DNA from: Pseudomonas sp. J452
Lineage (GTDB): Bacteria > Pseudomonadota > Gammaproteobacteria > Pseudomonadales > Pseudomonadaceae
DNA: 64,000 nt
Assembly (NCBI RefSeq): GCF_024666525.1
Contig: NZ_CP088294.1
Span: 1,674,001-1,738,000 of the forward strand
Direction of reading: 5' to 3'
The notes below the pieces were generated by a model. The model was not told where the DNA came from and did not search any database. It saw only the letters and a program-made list of their open reading frames with translations. Both the position numbers and the translations under genes were made by a program. Below are positions 26,072-34,456 of the stretch, one piece after another; the first letter of the stretch is position 1; each line of letters begins with the position of its first letter.

Positions 26072-26265
26072 ACGGAGCGAAGCGGAGTAACAGCCGAAGG
26101 CTGACCCGAAGGGCGAGTGCAGCGAGTCAAGGACTCGCCCGGCGGGGCGAAACAGAGCGTTCAGCAAGCGCAGAAAAACAGCCGAGCACAGTTCAGCAGG
26201 CCGAACTCGCCCGGCAGGGCGAAACAGGTCGCCCAGGCAGCGCAGGAAAGTGGCCAAAACTGAGT

Positions 26266-26691
26266 TCACGCCAGCACCCGCTCGACTGCTTCGACAAACA
26301 CTCTGGGCGAAGCCAGCAGCATCTCCCGCGTGGCGATCTCCACCGCTACCTGCACGCTGCTGCCGCGGGTCATGCGTTCACCCGTGGTGGCGTCGGTGAT
26401 CAGGTAGTGGATCTTCAGGCGGTTTTCCCACTCGACCAGGTCGGCGCGCACGATGATCTTCTGGCCGAACTGGGCGCCGCGGATGTAACGCAGCTGCAGG
26501 TCGATCACCGGCCAGGCGTAGCCGGCGTCGCGCATCTGCCGATAGTTGTGGCCGAGCTTGTCGAGCAGGGCGCAGCGCGCTTCCTCGAAGTACTTGACGT
26601 AGTGGCCGTGCCAGACCACGTCCAGCATGTCGACGTCGAAGAAGGGTACTGCCAGTTCGATCTGGGCCTGCAGCACGCCTTCCTTACGCAT
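26266..26691 (-). CDS. Acyl-CoA/ACP thioesterase, hotdog 4HBT type
   Basis: The 141-residue protein has the YbgC/4-hydroxybenzoyl-CoA thioesterase site FFDVDMLDVVWHGHYVKYFEEAR with Asp and His in the expected places. It may release or edit chains during polyene synthesis. It lies 110 bases after the ammonia-lyase gene, with a REP between them, and before the 950-bp repeat gap. Confidence 0.85.
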   Translation of the reverse strand: MRKEGVLQAQIELAVPFFDVDMLDVVWHGHYVKYFEEARCALLDKLGHNYRQMRDAGYAWPVIDLQLRYIRGAQFGQKIIVRADLVEWENRLKIHYLITDATTGERMTRGSSVQVAVEIATREMLLASPRVFVEAVERVLA

Positions 26692-26720
26692 GGGCAGTCA
26701 CTCCAGGCGCATTGCGCTGT

Positions 26721-26786
26721 TGTAGGAGCCAGCTTGCTGGCGATCCGGGCTGGCACAAGGGCATCGCCAGCAAGCTGGCTCCTACA
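26721..26786. repeat. REP palindrome of the GTAGGAGCCAGCTTGCTGGC family
   Basis: TGTAGGAGCCAGCTTGCTGG and its inverse CCAGCAAGCTGGCTCCTACA face each other across about 26 bases, within the operon between the thioesterase and ammonia-lyase genes. A near-identical pair is at 61944-62011. Confidence 0.9.
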
Positions 26787-26801
26787 TAGAGGGACCGCTG
26801 C

Positions 26802-28343
26802 TTACGCATACAGCCTCCAGTGCTGGGCACGGATGCGCTCCAGGCACAGGCGCAGCTCGCCTTCCAGGGCGCGATCCTCGATCACTGGGGGGAAGTCGGC
26901 GGCCAGCTGTTCGCGCATGGCGGCAACGGGGGCGGGGATATCGATCTTGCCATCGCGCTGGCGCAGCCAGACGCCTTGATTGGCGGCCAGCAGGGTGGCG
27001 GCGGCGACCTGTTCGCTCAGTTCCAGGCTGCGCAGGGCGTCGCGGGCGGCGATGGTGCCCATGCTCACCTTGTCCTGGTTGTGGCATTCGGTGGAACGCG
27101 AGAACACGCTGGCCGGCATGGTGTTCTTCAAGGCTTCGGCGGTCCAGGCGCTGGTGCCGATCTGCACGGCCTTGAAGCCGTGGTTGATCATCGCGGTGAC
27201 GCTCGGCGCGCCGGACAGGTTGCTCGGCAGGCCGTGGTTGTAGCGCACGTCGACCAGCAGGGCGAGCTGGCGGTCGAGCAGGTCGGCGACGTTGCCCACC
27301 AGGTTCTTCAGGCTGTCCATGGCGAAGGCGATATGCCCGCCGTAGAAGTGCCCGCCGTGCAGCACGCGTTCGGCTTCGGCGTCGATCAGCGGGTTGTCGT
27401 TGGCGCTGTTCAGTTCGGTCTCGATGAACTGGCGCAGCAGGCCCAGGCTGTCGGCCAGCACGCCGAGCACATGCGGTGCGCAGCGCAGCGAGTAGCGGTC
27501 CTGCAGGCGGTGCAGCGGCGCGGTCGGCGCGTCGATGGCGAGGTCCTGGCGCAGCCAGGCGGCGACCTGCATCTGCCCCGGGTGCGGCTTGGCGGCGAAC
27601 AGGCGCTCGTCGAAGTGTTCCGGATTGCCCTCCAGCGCCACCACGTTGAGCGCGGTGATACGGGTGGCCAGCTTGAGCAGGTAGTCGGCGCGGGAGAACG
27701 CCAGGCAGGCCAGGGCGGTCATCACCGCGGTGCCGTTCATCAGCGCCAGGGCTTCCTTGGGGCGCAGGGTCAGCGGCGTCCAGCCCAGTTCGTTGTGTAC
27801 TTCGGCGGCGCTGCGACGCTCGCCCTGGTATAGCACTTCACGTTCGCCACTGAGGGTGGCGGCGACGTAGGACAACGGGGTCAGATCGCCGCTGGCGCCG
27901 ACCGAGCCTTCTTCCGGAATCAGCGGCAGCACGTCGTGCTCGAGGAATGCCTGCAGGCGCTCCAACAGCTCCACCCGTACCCCGGAGATGCCATAGCACA
28001 GCGACTGCAGGCGCGCGGCCAGCACGGCGCGGGTGCTGGCCGGATCGAGCAGCTTGCCCAGACCGCAGCCGTGGAAGGTGAACAGGTGCTTGGGCAGGGC
28101 CTCGACCTGATGCAGCGGCACGGCCACCACGCAGGAGTCGCCATAGCCGGTGGTGACGCCGTAGATCACGCCTTCCTTGTCCAGCAGGGTGTCGAGGAAG
28201 CGCGCGCCCTTGGCGATCTTCTCGCGGTAGGCGGCGTCGTTCTGCAGCTGTGCGCGGGCCTGGCGCTGGGACAGGGCCACGACCTGCTCGATGGACAGGT
28301 GGGCTTCGCCGAAGATCACCGGGTCAGGCTGATGTGTCGTCAT
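26802..28343 (-). CDS. Aromatic amino acid ammonia-lyase (HAL/TAL family)
   Basis: The 513-residue enzyme of the histidine/phenylalanine/tyrosine ammonia-lyase family has the MIO-forming Ala150-Ser151-Gly152 in SVGASGDLTPLSY and catalytic Tyr61 in YGVTTGYG. Residues Phe90-His91 in LFTFHGCGL occupy the selectivity position, where an FH pair is linked to tyrosine use and FL to phenylalanine in characterised lyases. It would give 4-coumarate from tyrosine as aryl starter; the substrate is inferred. Start 28343 has GGA seven bases upstream; ATG 28349 is an alternative. It overlaps the preceding gene by about 20 bases. Confidence 0.85.
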   Translation of the reverse strand: MTTHQPDPVIFGEAHLSIEQVVALSQRQARAQLQNDAAYREKIAKGARFLDTLLDKEGVIYGVTTGYGDSCVVAVPLHQVEALPKHLFTFHGCGLGKLLDPASTRAVLAARLQSLCYGISGVRVELLERLQAFLEHDVLPLIPEEGSVGASGDLTPLSYVAATLSGEREVLYQGERRSAAEVHNELGWTPLTLRPKEALALMNGTAVMTALACLAFSRADYLLKLATRITALNVVALEGNPEHFDERLFAAKPHPGQMQVAAWLRQDLAIDAPTAPLHRLQDRYSLRCAPHVLGVLADSLGLLRQFIETELNSANDNPLIDAEAERVLHGGHFYGGHIAFAMDSLKNLVGNVADLLDRQLALLVDVRYNHGLPSNLSGAPSVTAMINHGFKAVQIGTSAWTAEALKNTMPASVFSRSTECHNQDKVSMGTIAARDALRSLELSEQVAAATLLAANQGVWLRQRDGKIDIPAPVAAMREQLAADFPPVIEDRALEGELRLCLERIRAQHWRLYA

Positions 28344-29268
28344 GTGCATTCCAGAACGGATAAAAGTTGAACCATTGCAACGGCGCGTCCAGGCAGCGTT
28401 GGCCCAGGCGCTCGGCATAGCGTTGTGCCCACTGACGGATGACCGCCTCGCGCTCGCTGCGCTTCCACTCGATGCGCGCGGCGAACGGCTCGATGATCAC
28501 CTGGTAGCGGCCGTCGATCTTCAGGCAGTTGAGCAGGTTGACCGCACAGTGCAGCAGTCCGGCCAGCAGCCACGGCCCTTGCGGGAAGGCGGCGGACTGG
28601 CCGAGGAAGTCCACGTTGACGTTGCGCCCGCCGTGCAGCGGCACGCGGTCGCCGGCGATCGCCAGCCACTCGCCGCGCTCCAGGCGCTCGGACAATTGCA
28701 GCATGATCGCCGGGTCCAGTTCGCTGACCTGGATCAGGCGCAGGTGACTGGCGCCGGCCTCGCCGAGTAGGCGGTTGAACTGTTCGGCGTGCTTGGTGTG
28801 CACCAGCACGTTCATCGTCACATGCTCGCCGAGTTCGGCCAGGGCGCGACAGACCTCGAGGTTGCCCAGGTGCGCGCCGACCAGCATCTGCCCGCGCTCC
28901 TGGCGATGCAGCTGGCCGCGCAGGTCGTGCGGGTCGACCAGGGTGATCTGCTGCAGGCCGAGCTTGCCGTTCCATACATCGAGCTTGTCGAGCAGGGTGT
29001 CGGCGAAGCTCATGAACTGGCGGAACACCCGGCGCCAGCTCGGGCGCAGCTCGTCGCGGCCGCTCCAGGTGGCGAGGTGGCTCTGGTACTGCCAGATGCT
29101 GCGGCGCGCCTGGGCGCCGAAGACGAAGAAATACAGGACGATGGCGTAGATCAGCGGGCTGATCAGGCGCCGGCCGAGCAGGCGCGCCAGCACCGCGGTG
29201 AGCTTCATCAGCGCATAGCTGCCACGCTCGCGCTGGCCGGCCCAGTGGGCTGCCGGTTGCTGGCTCAT
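28324..29268 (-). CDS. LpxL/HtrB-like lysophospholipid acyltransferase
   Basis: The 314-residue protein has an N-terminal membrane segment (LISPLIYAIVLYFFVFGA), then the LABLAT-type core: LVGAHLGNLEVCRALAE supplies the HxxNLE-like motif and GEWLAIAGDRVPLHGGRN the second conserved block. It starts at ATG 29268, overlapping the glycosyltransferase stop. In aryl polyene loci such an enzyme is thought to join the polyene to its lipid or sugar carrier. Confidence 0.85.
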   Translation of the reverse strand: MSQQPAAHWAGQRERGSYALMKLTAVLARLLGRRLISPLIYAIVLYFFVFGAQARRSIWQYQSHLATWSGRDELRPSWRRVFRQFMSFADTLLDKLDVWNGKLGLQQITLVDPHDLRGQLHRQERGQMLVGAHLGNLEVCRALAELGEHVTMNVLVHTKHAEQFNRLLGEAGASHLRLIQVSELDPAIMLQLSERLERGEWLAIAGDRVPLHGGRNVNVDFLGQSAAFPQGPWLLAGLLHCAVNLLNCLKIDGRYQVIIEPFAARIEWKRSEREAVIRQWAQRYAERLGQRCLDAPLQWFNFYPFWNAHDDTSA

Positions 29269-29999
29269 GCCTGCCACCGCCGCCAGAGAATCGCCGGGGC
29301 GCGCAGCAACATGCCGAAGAACAGCTTGGCGTGCATCTTCGAGATCAGCGCGTTGTCGTGGAACAGGCGGAAGTGCGAGAGACCGTCCAGCGGGTAGTGC
29401 ACCTGGGTCGGCAGCCAGCGCATCGGCTGGTTGCGCCAGGCCAGGCGCACCAGGATCTCGGTGTCGAAATCCATGCGCCGGCCCAGCTGGCAACTGTCGA
29501 TCAGCGCCAGGGTGGCGGGCAGCGGGTAGACGCGAAAGCCGCACATGGAGTCGCGGATCGCCAGCGACAGGCTGTTGATCCACACCCAGACGTGGGTCAG
29601 GTAGCGCGCGTACAGGCGGGTTTTCGGCACGCTGGCATCGTACAGCGGATAGCCGCAGACCAGCGCCTGCGGGTGGACGCGGGATTCGGCGAGAAAACCG
29701 GCGACATCGCTGAGGTCGTGCTGGCCATCGGCGTCGACCTGCAGCGCGTGGCTGAAGCCCAGGCGCTGCGCCTCGCGCAGGCCGGCCATCACCGCGCCGC
29801 CCTTGCCCTGGTTGACCGCCAGGCGCAGCAGAAAGGTGTCGGCCTGCTCGGCCAACTGATCCATGACGGCCGCGCATTCAGCGCTGGAGGCATCGTCGAC
29901 CAGCACGCAGGGCAGACCGGCGTCGCGCAGGGCGGCGACCACCACGGGTAGCGCATGCTCGTGGTTGTACACCGGAATCACCGCACAAGCTTTATGCAC
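29265..29999 (-). CDS. Family 2 glycosyltransferase of the aryl polyene cluster
   Basis: The 244-residue GT-A fold protein has the N-terminal CAVIPVYNHEHAL, VLVDDASS, NQGKGGAVMAGLREA and the DxD-containing VDADGQHD. GTG 29999 is the start, overlapping the ligase-dehydratase stop by 8 bases. It likely adds a sugar during assembly of the polyene anchor; the acceptor is unknown. The C-terminus is amphipathic rather than clearly membrane-spanning. Confidence 0.88.
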   Translation of the reverse strand: MHKACAVIPVYNHEHALPVVVAALRDAGLPCVLVDDASSAECAAVMDQLAEQADTFLLRLAVNQGKGGAVMAGLREAQRLGFSHALQVDADGQHDLSDVAGFLAESRVHPQALVCGYPLYDASVPKTRLYARYLTHVWVWINSLSLAIRDSMCGFRVYPLPATLALIDSCQLGRRMDFDTEILVRLAWRNQPMRWLPTQVHYPLDGLSHFRLFHDNALISKMHAKLFFGMLLRAPAILWRRWQA

Positions 30000-31660
30000 C
30001 GGCGGCCTCCAGCAGGATGCGACCCGAGGAGCAGGCCGCCTCGCCGTTGCGATAGGCGAAGTACAGTTTGCCGCGCTCGGCGTCGAAGCGCAGGCTCAGT
30101 TGCAGGCGGTCGCCGGGGCGTACCAGCTGCTGGAACTTCAGTACTTCCATGCCGCAGAAGCGCGGTGGCAGGTCGGCAATCAACTCGCGGGCCAGTTGCT
30201 GGGCCCAGTCGACCTGGACCACGCCGGGCAGCACCGGGGTCTGCGGGAAGTGGCCGGTGAAGTGCGCGAGGTCCGGCGGTATGTCCAGCTCCAGCTGCCA
30301 CTCGCCGTCTTGCTCGACAGCCGAGCGTGGCGCCACGCGGGTCGGCCGCTCGGCGGTGAGCAGGCGTTCGACTTCGGCCTGGGCCAGCTTGCCCTGGCTG
30401 CTGTAGGGCAGCTCGGCGAGCAGGCGCCAGCGGCGTGGCAGGGCCAGCGCTTCGCAGTGCCCGGCCAGGTGCCGGCGCAGGGTTTCGGTGAGGGTCTTGC
30501 GTCCCTGGTTGCGCAGGGCGTGCAGGCCGGCCGGGCTGAGGGCGAGCAGCGCGCCGAGGTAGGCGCGGCCCTGCTGGATCACTCCCAGGCGCGCGTCGGC
30601 GACCCAGGCGTGGCTGAGCAGGGCCTGCTCCAGCATGGGCAGGGAGATGCGCTTTTCTTCCAGTTTGACGATGCGGTCCAGGCGCCCACGCAGCACAAAG
30701 CGGCCATCGGCGCCGATCTCCACCGCGTCGGCGGTCTGTTCGCGCTGCCCGGCCGGCAGGTAGGGCGAGCTCAGGTTGAGCGCGCCGTCGGCGTTCTGCC
30801 CCAGCTCGATGCCGGCAAATGGCGTCCACGGATCAAAGCCCTGGCGCCAGGCGATGCCGCCGGTTTCCGAGCTGCCGTAGATTTCCGTCGGCCACTGGCC
30901 GAGCAAGCCGTGCAGCTCGGTGGCGGTCTCGGCCGGCAGGGCGCCTCCGGAGGAAAACACCCGGCGCACCTGGCGCAGGGCCGGCCAGTCGAGGTTGTCG
31001 CCCATTCTTTTTAATAGCGCAGGACTGGCCACCCAGGCGAAACCAGTGGCAATTGCCAGGCTCTCGCGCTGCAGATCCTCGGGGAACGGCTGGGCGCGGC
31101 GCAGGAATGGGCGGCCGGCGCACAGCGGCCAGAGCACGCGGAACAGCAGGCCGTAGATATGCTGGGCGGCGACGCTGCCAAGAATGGTGGCAGCGCCGAG
31201 CTCGGCCCCCCCACTGCTGCTCCAGGGCGTCCACTTCATTGGCCAGCTGGCGCAGGGATTTGTCGATCAGCTTGGGTTCGCCGCTGGAGCCGGAGGTGCA
31301 CAGGGTCAGGCGGCACTGGTCGAGATCGAGGGCAGCAGCGGGCAGTGGTGCGCCGTCCAGCGCAGCGTCGTCCAGGTTGTCCAGCCACAGCTCGACCTGG
31401 GCGCCCAGGCGCTCGCGGGTCTGCGCCTGCGCATCGGCCGGCAGCAGCACCTGCACGCCAGCTCGCCAGGCGCCGAGCAGGGCGATGGCCAGCTCGCCGG
31501 CATCTTCGATGTGCAGGGCCAGGCGGCGCACGCCACGCGCCTGCAGAGCGCCGGCCAGGGCCAGGGCACGCTGGCGCAGTTCCGCATGCGCCATGTCCGG
31601 CGTTACCGGACGGCTCGGCTGAGCCTCCAGCAATAGATTGCCAAGGGGCAACCAGGTCAT
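29992..31660 (-). pseudogene. Acyl-ACP/CoA ligase fused to dehydratase, interrupted by a one-base frameshift
   Basis: The ATG at 31660 overlaps the preceding gene in ATGA and opens an AMP-dependent ligase: TLCTSGSSGEPKLIDKS is the AMP-binding loop. After QQWGG (31213-31206) the frame is lost. The next frame continues with AELGAATILGSVAAQHIYGL, IYGSSETGGIAW, the ligase C-terminal lid, and a FabA/FabZ-like hotdog domain with HFPQTPVLPGVVQ from about 30300 to the stop at 29992. The break is in a run of seven C (31206-31212, G7 in the mRNA); six would restore one long protein. It should load the aryl starter and dehydrate intermediates. True mutation, phase variation and sequencing error are all possible. 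Confidence 0.85.
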
Positions 31661-32202
31661 GCCTGTCTCCTTACACGCTGGCGCACCAGCCACTCACCGG
31701 CAAACAGCAGGCCCATCAGGCCGTAGGCGATCAGCCCGGTATACAGGGTCCACCAGCTCAGCGGTGCCCACAGGTTGAGGGCGATCACCACCAGGCCGTT
31801 GGCCAGAAAGAACAGCGCCCACACCTGGGTCACGCTACGCGTGTAGCGCACCGCCACGTCGGGTAGGTCGGGTTCGCTGAGGCGCGCCAGGCGCTCGATC
31901 AGCGGCGGGCCGAACTTCAGGCTGAGGCCGAACAGCGCCAGCAGCAGGCCGTTGAGCAGCACCGGGTACCAGCGCAGCAGCTCCGCCTCGCCGGCCAGGC
32001 CGAGCAGCAGGCAGAAGCCCAGGGCCACGCCGGCCATCCAGCGGTTGCCCGGCTTGCCGCGTTGCACCAGGGCGCGCGCCAGCCATAGGCCGCCGAGCAG
32101 CAGGGCGAACACGCGCGGTGACAGGTGCTCCATGCCGAAATACACGGCAAACGGATAGAGCAACCCCGCTACCACCAGCAGCAGGCCAAGCAATTTACTC
32201 AT
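31657..32202 (-). CDS. COG4648-type membrane protein of the aryl polyene cluster
   Basis: The 181-residue protein has five or six predicted helices (LLGLLLVVAGLLYPFAVYFG, FALLLGGLWLARALV, AGVALGFCLLLGLAG, LLNGLLLALFGLSL, QVWALFFLANGLVVIALN, TGLIAYGLMGLLFAG). It matches the small membrane protein constant in aryl polyene loci, sometimes wrongly called gyrase B. Function unknown. It sits two bases after the second ACP gene. Confidence 0.8.
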   Translation of the reverse strand: MSKLLGLLLVVAGLLYPFAVYFGMEHLSPRVFALLLGGLWLARALVQRGKPGNRWMAGVALGFCLLLGLAGEAELLRWYPVLLNGLLLALFGLSLKFGPPLIERLARLSEPDLPDVAVRYTRSVTQVWALFFLANGLVVIALNLWAPLSWWTLYTGLIAYGLMGLLFAGEWLVRQRVRRQA

Positions 32203-32204
32203 GT

Positions 32205-32468
32205 TCAGTCTTGCGCCGGCGTGGCGTTAACCACCTGGTACACGGCCTCGACCACGTCGCCGACGGTGCGCACGGCCTTGAACTCTTCGGCGGCGATCTT
32301 CTTGCCGGTCTGGCGCTTGATATGGTCGATCAGGTCGACGGCGTCGATGCTGTCGATTTCCAGGTCCTGGTACAGGTTGGCGTCCAGGGTCACGCGCTCG
32401 GCGTCCAGCTCGAACAGCTCGACCAGAGCGTCCTGCAGGGTGACGAAAATCTCTTCACGGCTTTGCAT
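32205..32468 (-). CDS. Acyl carrier protein 2 of the aryl polyene cluster
   Basis: The 87-residue carrier protein has the phosphopantetheine site Ser40 in DLEIDSIDAVDLIDHI. The acidic helix LFELDAERVTLDANL precedes it. Start at ATG 32468, ten bases after the first ACP stop. One ACP may carry the starter and the other the growing polyene; which does which cannot be told here. Confidence 0.9.
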   Translation of the reverse strand: MQSREEIFVTLQDALVELFELDAERVTLDANLYQDLEIDSIDAVDLIDHIKRQTGKKIAAEEFKAVRTVGDVVEAVYQVVNATPAQD

Positions 32469-32478
32469 CACGGCGTCC

Positions 32479-32739
32479 TCAGGCAACCTTTTTCGCGGCA
32501 ACGAAGGCAGCCAGGCTGGCCACGTTGGCGAAATGTTGGCGGGTGTCCTTGGCTTCGGCGTCGATCTTGATGCCGAAACGTTTCTGGATCGCCAGGCCCA
32601 GCTCGAGGGCGTCCACCGAATCCAGGCCCAGGCCGTCACCGAACAGGGTCAGGTCGGCGGCGATGTCTTCGGCCACCATGTCTTCGAGGCCGAGGGCTTC
32701 GATGATCAGGTTCTTGATCTCAGTTTGCAGATCGCTCAT
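32479..32739 (-). CDS. Acyl carrier protein 1 of the aryl polyene cluster
   Basis: The 86-residue carrier protein has Ser41 in GLGLDSVDALELGLAI as the attachment site. The Lys-rich C-terminus (FVAAKKVA) differs from the second ACP. ATG 32739 overlaps the acyltransferase stop region by 20 bases. Paired ACPs are typical of these clusters (ApeE/ApeF-type). Confidence 0.9.
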   Translation of the reverse strand: MSDLQTEIKNLIIEALGLEDMVAEDIAADLTLFGDGLGLDSVDALELGLAIQKRFGIKIDAEAKDTRQHFANVASLAAFVAAKKVA

Positions 32740-33529
32740 CTGTTGCGAGCTCCTTCATAAAGTGTTGGTGCAGGTGGTCGTTGAGTTTGCGCGAGGCGAT
32801 GGGCAGCGGGGCCTGCGCGGTGAATTGCTGTGGGTCGATATCCTCGCCCACACGCAGGCGAAAGTGAAAACGGCGCGACGGAATGCTGTACCAGGGCTCG
32901 GCCTTGGTCAGGGTGGTCGGACTGACGCTGATCACCACTGGGGTCACCAGGCGCGCGCCGCGCACGGCAATGGCCGCGGCGCCACGGTGAAACTCGGGGT
33001 TGTGCCCCGGCGTGGTGCGCGTGCCTTCGGGGAAGATCACCAGGGTCTGGCCTTCCTGCAGGGCGCCGGCGGCCTCGTCGAGCATGTCCATGCTGCCGCT
33101 GTTGCTGATGAAACCGGCGGCGCGGATCGGTCCGCGCATGCTCGGGTTGTCCCACAGGCTCTGCTTGACCACGCAGTTGGCATCGCGGATGAAGGCGATC
33201 AGCACCACCACGTCGATCAGCGAGGGGTGGTTGGCGATCACCATCTGCCCGGGGCGGCCGAGGCGCTCGATGCCTTCGACTTCGTAGGTCAGTACGCCGC
33301 TGTGGTACATGAAGCGCACGAACTTGTAGAAGGTCCAGCTGACCACCGCGCGCGCCCGGGTGCGCCGGGTCAGGGCGTCGCCGGGGAGCAGGGCGAGCAG
33401 CGGGAACACCAGCACGCGCAGCAGCACGCCGCCGATGCCGAACAGGCTGAAGCTGGCGGCCGTGGCGAACAGGCGCCAGAGGTAGGGCGCGCTGCGCGGG
33501 CTCAGGCCGTGTTGCGAGACCATGTCCAT
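32720..33529 (-). CDS. 1-acyl-glycerol-3-phosphate-type acyltransferase (LPLAT)
   Basis: The 269-residue protein has an N-terminal hydrophobic segment (FSLFGIGGVLLRVLVFPLLALL) and PlsC-like motifs: NHPSLID (H-x4-D) and VIFPEGTRT. Start ATG 33529 gives MDMVSQHGLSPRSAPYLWRL; longer upstream reading would run through the preceding gene. Overlaps of 28 bases upstream and 20 downstream tie it into the operon. It may acylate the polyene carrier lipid. Confidence 0.88.
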   Translation of the reverse strand: MDMVSQHGLSPRSAPYLWRLFATAASFSLFGIGGVLLRVLVFPLLALLPGDALTRRTRARAVVSWTFYKFVRFMYHSGVLTYEVEGIERLGRPGQMVIANHPSLIDVVVLIAFIRDANCVVKQSLWDNPSMRGPIRAAGFISNSGSMDMLDEAAGALQEGQTLVIFPEGTRTTPGHNPEFHRGAAAIAVRGARLVTPVVISVSPTTLTKAEPWYSIPSRRFHFRLRVGEDIDPQQFTAQAPLPIASRKLNDHLHQHFMKELATDERSAN

Positions 33530-34218
33530 TGCCTGTTCTTCCAGTGGTGGTGCAGGGAGGTTTGCCCGTTGCCCAGGGCGCGAACCAGTTCGAGCGCATG
33601 GGGCCAGGTGCTGCGCGGCCCGCTGCCGGGCTGCAGGCGCAGTTGCCAGTCGTTGCCGGGGGTAAGCAGCAGGGCTACGGCATAGGAAAACGGCACGTCG
33701 TCGATGAAGGGCGCGTACAGCGCCGGCGGGGTTTCTTCGGCGACCACCAGCAGCACGGCGGGCGCGCCGTCGCCGTGCAGGCTGGCGGCTTCCAACAGGC
33801 CCTGTTCGAGGCCATCGCCTTCGCCAGCCAGGGCGCTCATTTCGCTGCTGTCGGCGCGCAGGATCGACCACAGGCCGATGATCGCGTTATGCACCGAGAG
33901 GCTGAACTGGGTCGGCGACAGCGGCTCGTTGCGCGCCAGGTCGGCGAGGATGTTCAGGGTGCGCGGGGTTTCCCCATGGCGGCTGACGAACACCAGCGGC
34001 AGCGGGCCCTGGGTCTCGGCGATGGGCCAGGACACATGGAACAGCATGCGCGCCAGACGGCTCAGGCGGCGGCGCTGCATGGCGGGGAGAAAACTGACAT
34101 CCGGCTGCTGGCCTTCATCAGCGGGCGCGAAAGGCGCCTGTTGCCAGGCCTGCCAATCGTCCACGGTGTCGAGGCCAGGTGCCCAGGCGCGCCATTGATC
34201 GATCTTGAAATAAGTCAC
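33502..34218 (-). CDS. Ketosynthase-like chain length factor, first gene of the aryl polyene operon
   Basis: GTG 34218 is the start; it yields VTYFKIDQWRAWAPGLDTVD, the usual N-terminus of the short beta-ketoacyl-synthase-N-like proteins of these loci. The product has 238 residues. It keeps the SLSVHNAIIGLWSILRADSSEMSAL segment but shows no Cys nucleophile, so it is presumably a non-catalytic partner that sets chain length (ApeC-like by analogy). A longer open frame upstream reaches 34515 but crosses the intergenic region. Confidence 0.82.
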   Translation of the reverse strand: MTYFKIDQWRAWAPGLDTVDDWQAWQQAPFAPADEGQQPDVSFLPAMQRRRLSRLARMLFHVSWPIAETQGPLPLVFVSRHGETPRTLNILADLARNEPLSPTQFSLSVHNAIIGLWSILRADSSEMSALAGEGDGLEQGLLEAASLHGDGAPAVLLVVAEETPPALYAPFIDDVPFSYAVALLLTPGNDWQLRLQPGSGPRSTWPHALELVRALGNGQTSLHHHWKNRQWTWSRNTA

Positions 34219-34456
34219 GCGGCGCACTCTTCCTGGCCCCTTGCGGCCTTCCTTGTCTACGGCGAAACCCCCGCCGGCAGTGGAATTGCGGCCGGGGTCA
34301 TGGCGAGGTGCCGGCATTATCCCGTCCCGGCCCGACCTGTGCAAACTTTGACACAATTGAGGCGCCAGGCGGTTTTTTGCCCGATTTTGCGAATTCCTCG
34401 CCCTTGTCATGCGCTTTGCATAGAATCCACCCCATTCGGGCTCAGGGAGGTGTGTC
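34219..34456. promoter_or_regulatory. Divergent intergenic region between the polyene operon and parA
   Basis: This 238-bp stretch separates two divergent genes and must hold at least two start signals. AT-rich parts lie near 34340-34430 (TTTGACACAATTG, TTTTTTGCCCGATTTTGCG, TTTGCATAGAATC). I could not find a -35/-10 pair with good spacing on either strand, so no promoter is claimed at base resolution. Confidence 0.5.

Noticed and set aside
25288..26130. Several frames with KEKVTK- or SLWLLSLC-like peptides
   Set aside because: They are translations of the long inverted repeat and occur on both strands in mirror image.
34380..34440. Sigma-70 promoter for parA (TTGTCA with TAGAAT)
   Set aside because: The spacing is only 11 bases; no convincing alternative was found.
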